A DNA stretch of 64,000 bases from assembly GCA_900314935.1 (NCBI GenBank), contig OMXE01000004.1, positions 62,001-126,000 of the forward strand, in the 5' to 3' direction. Shown here piece after piece: positions 15,876 to 22,249 of the stretch. The notes under the pieces are model-generated. The model was not told the origin of the DNA. It saw only the letters and a program-made list of their open reading frames with translations, and ran no database searches. The translations under genes and the position numbers were made by a program. This DNA is from an uncultured Prevotella sp. GTDB lineage: Bacteria; Bacteroidota; Bacteroidia; Bacteroidales; Bacteroidaceae. Each line of letters opens with the position of its first letter. Position 1 is the stretch's first letter.

Positions 15876-17216
15876 ATGAAAAAAGAAACCAAGAAAAAAG
15901 GTTTGAAAAAGAGTGAACTTAAATCACTTGACGAGTTGAAAACACTGATTAGCGAGCGTGTGCAGACGCGCTTCAACAGTATCACAGGAAAGTATGAATG
16001 CCGGTGGCTGGAAAGGATGGAGGATGACCAGCCGACGGAGGTGCCGGGGGCAACGGAGTTCACCAGGGAGTGGCACGACATGACCGACCGCGAGGAGAAT
16101 ACGCTCTGGCGACTGGTGTGCCCGAAGGGGGAACGGCGCCTGGGCGATATGCTGAGCGTGCTCTACTCGGATGCTTCGCCGCGCATCAACCCGATAAGGG
16201 ATTACTTTGTTAACGCACTGGATTACTTGGGCTCCGACGAGGATGCCATTGAGGAACTGGCCTCGCATGTGCATGTCACGCTACCGCGCACGGCGGATGA
16301 TGAGGGTCCGGGGGAGGCTGACTACCTGCGACGGTGCGAAAAGGAGCAGAAGCGGTTTGCCGAACACTTCAAACGATGGCTGGTGGGTATGGTGGCGTCG
16401 GTGTGGAACGACGAGGTGGTGAACAACGTGGTGCTGGTGCTCATCGGCGATCAGGGTACCTACAAGAGTACGTTCTTCGCCAAACTGCTGCCGCCCGAGC
16501 TGCGACAGTATTTCATGGTGAAGACGGATAATACGGTGCTGAACAAGGACGACCGTCTGCAGCTGGCGAAGAACATGCTGATCTGTTTGGAGGAGATCGA
16601 TGCGCTGTCGGTCAAGGAGCTGAACCAGCTGAAGGCGATGATCACGATGCCGGTGATCAAGGACCGTCCGGCCTACGCGCGTAACTACGTGAACCTGCCG
16701 CGCATCGCATCGCTGTGTGCCACGGGTAACAACGAGTGTTTCCTGAACGACCCGACGGGCTCGCGCCGCTGGCTGCCGTTCCTCATCGACAGCATCGACG
16801 ACCCGCGCACGTACGACATCAACTACCAGAGGCTCTACTCGCAGGCGTTCTACCTGTCGTGCAACAATACTTATCGGTATTGGTTCACGCAGGAGGAGAT
16901 CAAGGAGCAGAATGAACATAACAAAAGGTTCGAAACGGAGTGCATCGAGGAACAGCTCATCATGAAGTACTACGCGCAACCAACGTCCTCGGATACAGGG
17001 GTTTATCTCACCTCCACCGAAATACTCGAGAAGATTAACGGGGGGATAAAAAAACCACTGTCAAATCAGAGAATTGGGAGGGTGATGAAGAAGTTAGACT
17101 TCCCATTGAGAAGAATACGTGGTGTGAACAAGTATTTCGTTAAGGAACTTCAATACGCTGATATTCAAGAAATTAAATCGCGTGAGGTGCTTATGGAAGA
17201 CAGCAGGGTATTCTAA
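15876..17216 (+). CDS. VapE/VirE-family primase-helicase-like ATPase (DUF3874 type)
   Basis: This 446-aa P-loop ATPase belongs to the virulence-associated E family. Walker A is GDQGTYKS (191-198), Walker B is LICLEEID (about 235-242), followed by ATGNNECFLNDPTGSRRWLP (about 286-305), the sensor and arginine-finger segment of superfamily 3-like helicases. A C-terminal winged-helix-like part starts near 345. Such proteins replicate phage satellites and other mobile elements, and Bacteroidales often carry one near DUF4248, HU-like, smalltalk and amidase genes, as here. Its first 1000 bases are clearly GC-richer than neighbouring island genes, which suggests separate transfer. A large inverted repeat follows the stop codon. 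Confidence 0.8.
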   Translation: MKKETKKKGLKKSELKSLDELKTLISERVQTRFNSITGKYECRWLERMEDDQPTEVPGATEFTREWHDMTDREENTLWRLVCPKGERRLGDMLSVLYSDASPRINPIRDYFVNALDYLGSDEDAIEELASHVHVTLPRTADDEGPGEADYLRRCEKEQKRFAEHFKRWLVGMVASVWNDEVVNNVVLVLIGDQGTYKSTFFAKLLPPELRQYFMVKTDNTVLNKDDRLQLAKNMLICLEEIDALSVKELNQLKAMITMPVIKDRPAYARNYVNLPRIASLCATGNNECFLNDPTGSRRWLPFLIDSIDDPRTYDINYQRLYSQAFYLSCNNTYRYWFTQEEIKEQNEHNKRFETECIEEQLIMKYYAQPTSSDTGVYLTSTEILEKINGGIKKPLSNQRIGRVMKKLDFPLRRIRGVNKYFVKELQYADIQEIKSREVLMEDSRVF

Positions 17217-17220
17217 TAAA

Positions 17221-17348
17221 GTGAGGGGGATGAGGGGGTTGAGGGTGTTATTTTCTAAACTTTATATATTTTCGGGCGCGCGAGCCTATTTTTATAGTTT
17301 TCTATAATGTTATAAAAACAACCCCCTCAACCCCCTCATCCCCCTCAC
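17221..17348. repeat. Long G/C-skewed inverted repeat behind vapE
   Basis: The left arm (17221-17245) and right arm (17324-17348) are 25 nt perfect inverted copies (GTGAGGGGGATGAGGGGG... against ...CCCCCTCATCCCCCTCAC), with partial pairing beyond. The loop of 78 nt contains CGGGCGCGCGAGCC and an AT-rich inner stem. It begins 4 nt after the vapE stop. It may terminate transcription or be a replication or packaging structure of the VapE element. Confidence 0.8.
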
Positions 17349-17418
17349 ATTGTCCTTCCAATATCGTGATTACATTCGATTGCTTCTTTGATTATAAAAC
17401 TAAAAAACCGCAAAATAA

Positions 17419-17449
17419 TTGGAAGTTTGTGGAATTATGGTTATCTTTG
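17419..17449 (+). promoter_or_regulatory. Promoter of the antitoxin/toxin remnant
   Basis: TTG at 17419-17421 and TATCTTTG at 17442-17449 are 20 nt apart. The antitoxin ATG follows 35 nt later, with AAAGGAGAAAG close to it. Confidence 0.65.
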
Positions 17450-17483
17450 CAGCAGAAAGGTGCAAATATAAAGGAGAAAGAAT

Positions 17484-17714
17484 ATGGCAACAATAATACT
17501 ACAGGTTCCCGATGATAGCCTTGTTTCAAAAGTGAAGCAGGCCTGTAAAATGCTGATGGGTGTATCTTCTGTGAAGGTGCAAAAAGAGGCAAAGCCGAAA
17601 GAGCTTGATATTACCAAGACTGCCGGCTACCGTCAGGCAATGGATGACGTGAAGAATGGACGCGTCACAACTTATGATTCATTGGATGACTTTTATAAGG
17701 AAATGGGACTGTAA
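17484..17714 (+). CDS. Antitoxin of a YafQ/RelE-type toxin-antitoxin pair
   Basis: This 76-aa protein (MATIILQVPDDSLVSKV...) has an N-terminal beta-strand-like segment followed by helices and ends TTYDSLDDFYKEMGL, a tail typical of short RelB-like antitoxins in Bacteroidales that bind the toxin. An AAAGGAGAAAG ribosome binding site precedes the ATG. It has its own promoter and is followed after 3 nt by the remains of a YafQ-type toxin gene. The antitoxin is intact while its toxin is not, so it may only serve to regulate itself or to cross-neutralise related toxins. Confidence 0.65.
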   Translation: MATIILQVPDDSLVSKVKQACKMLMGVSSVKVQKEAKPKELDITKTAGYRQAMDDVKNGRVTTYDSLDDFYKEMGL

Positions 17715-17717
17715 ACT

Positions 17718-17857
17718 ATGGAATACACTGTAAAAATCTCAAACCAATTCAAAAAAGATTTCCGACGTTGTATCAAGCGCGGGCTGAACATGAAACTTAT
17801 TACACTGAACTGACACTGCTCTTTCTCCAGACTGGAACGCATTCAGATCTATTTTAA
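17718..17857 (+). pseudogene. Internally deleted YafQ-family toxin gene
   Basis: From the ATG at 17718 the frame reads MEYTVKISNQFKKDFRRC...GLNMKLIT, the standard YafQ N-terminus, then stops after 31 codons. Out of frame, the sequence up to the TAA at 17855-17857 reads LLFLQTGTHSDLF, the standard YafQ C-terminus (usually LSRTGTHSDLF). Family members have about 90 residues, so about 45 central codons, including catalytic ones, were deleted together with a frameshift. The mRNA interferase is therefore dead. Confidence 0.75.
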
Positions 17858-17866
17858 CGAACAATG

Positions 17867-17954
17867 TTATCAGCCTTATAACACCCAGAAATCAGCCTTA
17901 TAACACCCACTTATCAGCCTTCTTTCACACAGTTATCAGGCTTATATGTTTATT
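17867..17954 (+). repeat. Four imperfect 22-bp tandem repeats
   Basis: Units start at 17867, 17889, 17911 and 17933, exactly 22 bp apart. The shared core is TTATCAGCCTTATAACACCC: units 1 and 2 differ little, unit 3 keeps ATCAGCCTT, unit 4 keeps ATCAGGCTTATA. One helical repeat period times two is typical of iterons or cooperative binding sites. There are no spacers, so this is not a CRISPR array. Confidence 0.7.
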
Positions 17955-18560
17955 CTCACGCAGAAACGACGAACGAGTGAGAACAAAGTTATACTTGTAT
18001 GGACTTTGTCGAGCTAGGAGGAGGAAGACGAAGTCAAATCGCAGAGGGCGCAGAGTTCACGCAGAGAATTATTATTTCCCACAGAAAGCACAGAAAGCAC
18101 AGAAATCTGAATCTCAAAGTGATTGGCGCAAAGAAAAACATGCCGCATGGCCTTTCTGTGATTTCTGTGATTTCTGCGGGAAATAAAAAAAATAGTCAGT
18201 TCAGTGAGAGATAAAGATAATTCTCAAAGTGATTGGCACGAGGATGTTTTTTATAACGGAAGAAACGGAAATTATCGGAAAATAAACGGAAAAAATTTCT
18301 GTGCTTTCTGTGATTTCTGTGTGAGATAAGAAACATCGCCGCAGGCGATAAAAGGAATAGAGCACGCTGCGCGTGGAAATTGAGCAAATTTGATTCAAAT
18401 TAAACAATATAATTTTATGACGGAATAAACGGAAATTTTCGGAAAAGAAACGGAAAAGAAATCTGTGCGATCTGTGGGATCTGTGTGAGATAAAAAGTAA
18501 GAGTATTATTTCTGGGATAATTATGGTAATTATGATAATTTCTTTCAGAGATAAACGAAC
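17949..18560. repeat. Dispersed modular repeats, cluster 2
   Basis: This contains repeated CACAGAAAGCACAGAAA and TTTCTGTGATTTCTG blocks (18079-18180), AAAGTGATTGGC (18117 and 18227), AACGGAAGAAACGGAAATTAT (18257-18277 and again near 18420), CATCGCCGCAGGCGATAAAA (18333-18352), CACGCTGCGCGTGGAAATT (18362-18380, inverted relative to 1130-1150) and a GGGATAATTATGGTAATTA block (about 18513). Confidence 0.7.
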
Positions 18561-18645
18561 ACGGATAGCTCGGATTTAGCGGATCATTCTAAGGGCACAC
18601 AAAATGAGTAGTTTTCGGGTTCAGAGCAAAAAAGTAATGCGAAAT

Positions 18646-18676
18646 TTTGGTGATTCGAAAATAATTCTTACCTTTG
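18646..18676 (+). promoter_or_regulatory. Promoter of the Abi leader/gene
   Basis: TTTG at 18646-18649 and TACCTTTG at 18669-18676 are 19 nt apart. Transcription should begin near 18683, about 70 nt before the Abi ATG. Confidence 0.65.
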
Positions 18677-18682
18677 CACCAC

Positions 18683-18737
18683 CAGAACCCGCCAAGCCTC
18701 TCAACGATGCTCAAATGTGCGGGTCGTTTTATTATTT
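18683..18737 (+). ncRNA. Terminator-like leader RNA upstream of the Abi gene
   Basis: Just downstream of the promoter, ACCCGC (18687-18692) pairs with GCGGGT (18719-18724), directly followed by CGTTTTATTATTTT. The result is a leader of about 50 nt that could end as a short RNA or be read through into the Abi gene at 18753. Structured RNAs upstream of AbiF/Abi_2-type HEPN genes have been proposed as RNA antitoxins. This match is by position and shape only. Confidence 0.45.
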
Positions 18738-18752
18738 TAATACTATGAGAAT

Positions 18753-19658
18753 ATGATTCCGTTTACAAAACCGTACTTAAATGCCCATGACCTGGTCAGG
18801 CTATTGCAATCACGTGGTTTAACCGTTAATGACACTGCAAAGGCAGAGAGTTATATTGAGTATATTGGCTATTACCGCTTGTCTGCCTATATGTACCCAT
18901 TATTACAAATCCCGAAAGAACTACATCAATATAAACCCAACACATATTTTAGTCAAGTGATGATGCTCTATCGTTTTGACAAAAAGTTGCGTTTGCTTGC
19001 CTTCAATGAAATTGAAAAGATAGAGGTCGCAGTTAGAAGTGCCATAGTAAATACAGGTTGTGAGATGACAAACGACCCATTCTGGATGACAGACAGCAGA
19101 AACTTTATTGATAGTAGAAAGTTCCAGCACACAATGGATTTGATTGATAATGAACTGCGTCGTTCGAGGGAAGATTTCATCGTACATTTCAAACAAACCT
19201 ATTCCGACCCCTACCCTCCTGCATGGATTCTTGCAGAAGTCTTACCATTTGGTGTCATCACAAACATTTATAGCAATATCAAAGTTCCACGAATCAAGAA
19301 ACGCATTTCTCAAAAATTCGGATTGCAGGTAGCACCGTTTGAGTCATGGCTTACCATCGTAGCATTGACTCGTAATTCATGCTGTCATCACGCTCGTGTA
19401 TGGAACAAGCAGAATACTATTCGACCAATGATGCCTCATCATATTAATTACAGTTGGATTTTATTAGAAAATGATCCACTAAGAATATACTTTGATCTTT
19501 GCATCATCAAGTACTTTCTGAATATCATTTCACCTAACAACGATATGAAAGACAAGATACAAACTTTGCTCTCCGCTTTCCCATCCATTGACATCAGCGC
19601 AATGGGATTTCCTTGCGGTTGGGAGGCAGAACCGTTGTGGAATATACCTATTGTTTAA
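18753..19658 (+). CDS. Abi_2 family abortive-infection HEPN protein
   Basis: This 301-aa protein has the Abi_2 (AbiD/AbiF-like) layout: an N-terminal KPYLNAHDLVRLLQSRGL segment, then YIEYIGYYRLSAYMYPL (about 34-50), and near the C-terminal part TRNSCCHHARVWN (206-218). The last gives the R-x4-H catalytic motif of HEPN RNases (Arg207, His212). Family members stop phage growth by cutting RNA on infection. The gene stands alone with its own promoter and a structured leader, and is followed by a GTGACAG...CTGTCAC hairpin (about 19665-19687). It is AT-rich like the BREX genes. Confidence 0.85.
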   Translation: MIPFTKPYLNAHDLVRLLQSRGLTVNDTAKAESYIEYIGYYRLSAYMYPLLQIPKELHQYKPNTYFSQVMMLYRFDKKLRLLAFNEIEKIEVAVRSAIVNTGCEMTNDPFWMTDSRNFIDSRKFQHTMDLIDNELRRSREDFIVHFKQTYSDPYPPAWILAEVLPFGVITNIYSNIKVPRIKKRISQKFGLQVAPFESWLTIVALTRNSCCHHARVWNKQNTIRPMMPHHINYSWILLENDPLRIYFDLCIIKYFLNIISPNNDMKDKIQTLLSAFPSIDISAMGFPCGWEAEPLWNIPIV

Positions 19659-19663
19659 CAAAT

Positions 19664-19690
19664 GTGACAGATCCTAAGACCTGTCACACT
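19664..19690 (+). terminator. Hairpin after the Abi gene
   Basis: TGTGACAG and CTGTCACA flank about 10 nt just downstream of the Abi stop at 19656-19658. TTTCCCC follows rather than a long T-run, so termination strength is uncertain. Confidence 0.45.
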
Positions 19691-19713
19691 TTCCCCTCGC
19701 CCCTTGGAGAGAG

Positions 19714-19831
19714 GCCGCTTCGCTATGCGAAGAACTGTCCGCTCGGCTCTGCCGCTTCGCTATGCGAAGAACTGTCCGCTCGGCTCTGCCGCTTCGCTTG
19801 CGAAGAACTGTCAACTGTCAATTGTCAACTG
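19714..19831. repeat. Three 37-bp tandem repeats and a CAACTGTCAATTGT run
   Basis: Units start at 19714, 19751 and 19788 (period 37) and begin GCCGCTTCGC. Each carries an internal TTCGC..GCGAA palindrome and AAGAACTGTC. The third is shortened by 2 nt and runs into CAACTGTCAATTGTCAACTG. The repeats lie between the convergent Abi and BspA-like genes. Confidence 0.75.
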
Positions 19832-20638
19832 TCAATTATTCAAAACGGTCTTCTGACCGTTTTGAATATAAATGCCTTTGGCTGCGGGCTTTCCATTGAG
19901 CTTCCTACCATCAAGGGTGTACCACTCTTTGCTTTGAACTTGTGACTTATCACTTGAAACTTGATGAAGGTCTGTGGCGATTCCTGAGGGTTTCTTATAA
20001 GTAAAGTAGCCAGGGTTGCTAGAACCACCGTCGATGTGGGCGTAGGCCTTGTCTACATGGTTCGAATCATAGGTTGTGCCCTTGCCACCCACAAGATTGG
20101 TGCAGACTGCGAACATGTTATTGGAGTTTGTCACTGCTGCTGTACTCCAACCATCACCCACATAAATAGTTCGCAGACTGTTGCAGCCATAGAACATATT
20201 CACCATCGTGGATACCTTGGCCGTGTTGAAACTGCTCAAGTCAAGACTCGTCAATTTTTTGCAGTTATAAAACATCCAACCCATATCGGTCACCTCACTA
20301 GTGTTCAGATAACTAATGCCCTCGATGGATTCAAGGTTCTTCATGTTATAGAACCAATCGTAGGTGGTCGTAGGGCGGGCGTTGGCAAACGAGGCGTCAA
20401 AGACCACTTTAGACACATCTTCATATATGCCGTCATCATCCCAATCGGTATCGGTGGAACCAGTGTTCAGGTCATATATCACACCCGTTTGTGTACTGCG
20501 GTTAATGTCGTAATAGAACGACAGTGTAGTATTTTCAGGTGTATAGCAGGCATAGGCTTCCTGGGCATTAGCGCTAATGGCGCTTATCAGGGTTATCAAT
20601 AGGATAACCAGTCGGTGAATAATGGATGTTGGTTTCAT
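19832..20638 (-). CDS. BspA-like surface protein (DUF285 repeats)
   Basis: This 268-aa protein has a signal peptide (residues 1-25, ending SANA), then EAYACYTPENTTLSFYYD, followed by DUF285/BspA-type leucine-rich repeats (LNTSEVTDMGWMFYNC, LDLSSFNTAKVSTMVNMFYG; about 90-170). It ends with a linker and the tail EWYTLDGRKLNGKPAAKGIY, a C-terminal module of secreted Prevotella proteins that looks like a sorting or surface-anchoring tail. It probably mediates binding at the cell surface. The last codons form a perfect 12-bp hairpin (19839-19850 with 19855-19866), which may help terminate the transcript. It is a shorter paralogue of the plus-strand protein at 25.9 kb. Confidence 0.8.
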   Translation of the reverse strand: MKPTSIIHRLVILLITLISAISANAQEAYACYTPENTTLSFYYDINRSTQTGVIYDLNTGSTDTDWDDDGIYEDVSKVVFDASFANARPTTTYDWFYNMKNLESIEGISYLNTSEVTDMGWMFYNCKKLTSLDLSSFNTAKVSTMVNMFYGCNSLRTIYVGDGWSTAAVTNSNNMFAVCTNLVGGKGTTYDSNHVDKAYAHIDGGSSNPGYFTYKKPSGIATDLHQVSSDKSQVQSKEWYTLDGRKLNGKPAAKGIYIQNGQKTVLNN

Positions 20639-20701
20639 AAGCGGATAGTTTTGAGATTGGAGGTACCCCTACCCCCTCCATAGGAGGGAAACTGGGGATC
20701 T

Positions 20702-20850
20702 GGTGCAAAGATAGTTTTTTTCTTTGAACTTTGAGCATTGAACATTGAACTATATGATTAGTTTTATGTAATTTTAAGACCCCCAAAGAAACTCACACAG
20801 ATCTTTACCATCTCACAGAAATGTTTGTTCTCACGCAGAGACGCAGAGAA
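20702..20850 (-). repeat. Promoter module copy A
   Basis: About 149 bp are nearly identical (about five mismatches) to 25294-25442 and lie in the same orientation, with the TATCTTTG promoter box at the end facing the gene. It is upstream of a BspA-like gene here and upstream of the 53-aa peptide and glycine-rich protein genes at 25 kb. Confidence 0.8.
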
Positions 20851-21075
20851 CTTTTTTTGTCCCGCAGAAATGGCGGAAATCACGGAAATCTGATTCTCAA
20901 AGTGATTGGCGCGAGGATTTTTATAACGGAAGAAACGGAAAATATCGGAAAATAAACGGAAAAAATCTGTGGGAACTGTGGGATCTGTGTGAGATAAAAA
21001 GTAAGAATATATTTCTGGGATAATTATGGTAATTATGATAATTTCTTTCAGAGATAAAACGAACACGGATGACTC
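20851..21075. repeat. Dispersed modular repeats, cluster 3
   Basis: In order: CCCGCAGAAATGGCGGAAATCACGGAAA-type block, TCTCAAAGTGATTGGCGCGAGGA, AACGGAAGAAACGGAAAATAT, GTGGGATCTGTGTGAGATAAA, and the GGGATAATTATGGTAATTATG block followed by AGATAAAACGAACACGGAT. The order and sequence parallel the clusters at 18.2, 22.1 and 25.6 kb. Confidence 0.7.
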
Positions 21076-21126
21076 GGATCATGCGGATAATAAAAGAAAA
21101 TTTCCGTGTGAGTTTTCTAGCTCAGC

Positions 21127-21453
21127 CTAATCATCATCTGGAGGGAATAGTGATTCCGAAGCAAGCAAAGGTTCATACTTATGAACCGAATGGGTTACGG
21201 ATACAATAGGCTCATCTAAGGCAGCAGATATCTTGCAAATGGTAGCCAATGTAAGATTGTGAGTTCCGGATAGCCAACGGCTCACTTCCGTCTCTGTCTT
21301 ACCAAGACGTTTGGCAAGATCCTTTTGTGACATTCCCTTTGATTCGAGAATCTCATAAATACGATTAGCGATGGACACAGACAAATCCATCTGTAGTTTC
21401 ATCTCAGGTGAGATTGTGCTGCGAATCTCATCCATAATTCTGTTAGTCTTCAT
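21127..21453 (-). CDS. XRE-family antitoxin-like regulator
   Basis: This 108-aa protein has a helix-turn-helix of the XRE/Cro type (SQKDLAKRLGKTETEVSRWL, about residues 42-61) followed by THNLTLATICKISAALD. It lies 14 nt downstream of the 160-aa gene in the same direction. Toxin first and XRE antitoxin second is the HigB-HigA order. It would neutralise its partner and repress the operon promoter at 21968-21999. The C-terminus is acidic and short (PPDDD). Confidence 0.75.
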   Translation of the reverse strand: MKTNRIMDEIRSTISPEMKLQMDLSVSIANRIYEILESKGMSQKDLAKRLGKTETEVSRWLSGTHNLTLATICKISAALDEPIVSVTHSVHKYEPLLASESLFPPDDD

Positions 21454-21467
21454 TTGTACCTCCTTTT

Positions 21468-21950
21468 TTAATCTTCTTTAATCGAGAATGACAATTCCCC
21501 CAGTAGTTCTGTTCCCTTTACAACTATCACCTCTTCATTTTCTCTTCGTTTCAGTTCTATATCTATCTTTTGAAGTGTTTTCACTTGCCTATTTAGGTTC
21601 TCGTCCTGTTGATATGTTGCTGTTGTTTTCAAACCACCATTACCGAGAATCAATATTTTAGCTTGAATGTTTATTAAATATAGTCTAAGTGAAGTCGTTT
21701 CAAGATGTGAAGGCAAAGCCATGACCCTATCGCGCTTTGTTCCCTCATACCGAAAATGGCGATCTTCAGCCCCATCCCTTTTAATAATGTCAAGTCTGTA
21801 AACCAGTTGTTTAACATCATTAGGATATGTGTCTTTGTTTGTGAGCAGGAACTTCTCAAATTCCGAATACTCTTCACCTTCAAAATGTGGTGAGTAAAGA
21901 CTTACTTTTTCACCATCTTCTAATAACTCTATCAAAAGATTTCTTTCCAT
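21468..21950 (-). CDS. Probable HigB-like toxin partner
   Basis: From the ATG at 21950 this is a 160-aa protein (MERNLLIELLEDGEKV...). An upstream in-phase start would read through the promoter and is not used. Residues about 63-130 (YRLDIIKRDGAEDRHFRYEG, later LRLYLINIQAKILILGNGGL, then LNRQVKTLQKID) follow the pattern of HigB/RelE-type ribosome-dependent RNases, in which an R-x-Y strand and a hydrophobic strand precede a helix. The assignment rests on this weak similarity and on the XRE gene immediately downstream. A non-toxin partner of unknown role remains possible. Confidence 0.55.
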   Translation of the reverse strand: MERNLLIELLEDGEKVSLYSPHFEGEEYSEFEKFLLTNKDTYPNDVKQLVYRLDIIKRDGAEDRHFRYEGTKRDRVMALPSHLETTSLRLYLINIQAKILILGNGGLKTTATYQQDENLNRQVKTLQKIDIELKRRENEEVIVVKGTELLGELSFSIKED

Positions 21951-21967
21951 AATCAGATTATTCTGTG

Positions 21968-21999
21968 CAAAAATAAACATAAAAGTTGATTCTGCCAAA
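21968..21999 (-). promoter_or_regulatory. Promoter of the HigB/HigA-like pair
   Basis: On the minus strand TATTTTTG (plus 21968-21975) lies 20 nt downstream of TTTG (plus 21996-21999). The toxin ATG follows about 18 nt after the box, leaving a short leader. Confidence 0.65.
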
Positions 22000-22025
22000 T
22001 AAAATGGAAAGAAAAACACAAGTTT

Positions 22026-22175
22026 TTACTATAACGGAAGAAACGGAAATTATCGGAAAATAAACGGAAAAGGCTATGTATTCCGTATCAAATAGTATTT
22101 CTGGGATAATTATGGTAATTATGATAATTTCTTTCAGAGATAAAACGAACACTGATCACACGAATCTTACGGATA
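22026..22175. repeat. Dispersed modular repeats, cluster 4
   Basis: AACGGAAGAAACGGAAATTAT (22034), AATAAACGGAAAAGG (about 22060) and the GGGATAATTATGGTAATTATG block (22101) followed by AGATAAAACGAACACTGAT. The same three blocks in the same order occur at 20.93-21.07 kb. Confidence 0.75.
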
Positions 22176-22183
22176 CATACATG

Positions 22184-22249
22184 AAAGAGGATGATTGCTC
22201 ATCCTCTTTCTAAGTTCCCCTCCTCTTGGGAGGGGCTAGGGGTAGGCTC
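22184..22249 (-). terminator. Terminator cassette after the glycine-rich protein gene
   Basis: Immediately after the stop codon the minus strand reads AGCCTACCCCTAGCCCCTCC..., then a 12-bp stem (22184-22195 with 22200-22211). The whole 66-bp block is repeated after the HU-like gene at 30481-30550. Confidence 0.7.

Larger units (their letters stand above)
17858..18752. other. Gene-free repeat region between the TA remnant and the Abi gene
   Basis: About 900 bp without a credible gene. It holds four 22-bp tandem repeats (17867-17954), dispersed repeats (17949-18560) in both orientations, and the Abi leader with promoter and hairpin (18646-18737). Confidence 0.7.
20639..21126. other. Intergenic region with promoter module and repeats
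   Basis: No gene is seen in 488 bp. It carries the promoter of the BspA-like gene (minus-strand TATCTTTG, plus 20706-20713), a module of 149 bp (20702-20850) shared with 25294-25442, and dispersed repeats to about 21075. Confidence 0.65.

Noticed and set aside
17867..17954. CRISPR-like repeat array
   Set aside because: The units are contiguous without spacers, degenerate, and no cas genes are nearby.
19744..19810. rho-independent terminator in the 37-bp repeats
   Set aside because: The TTCGC/GCGAA stems are only 5 bp and lack T-runs.
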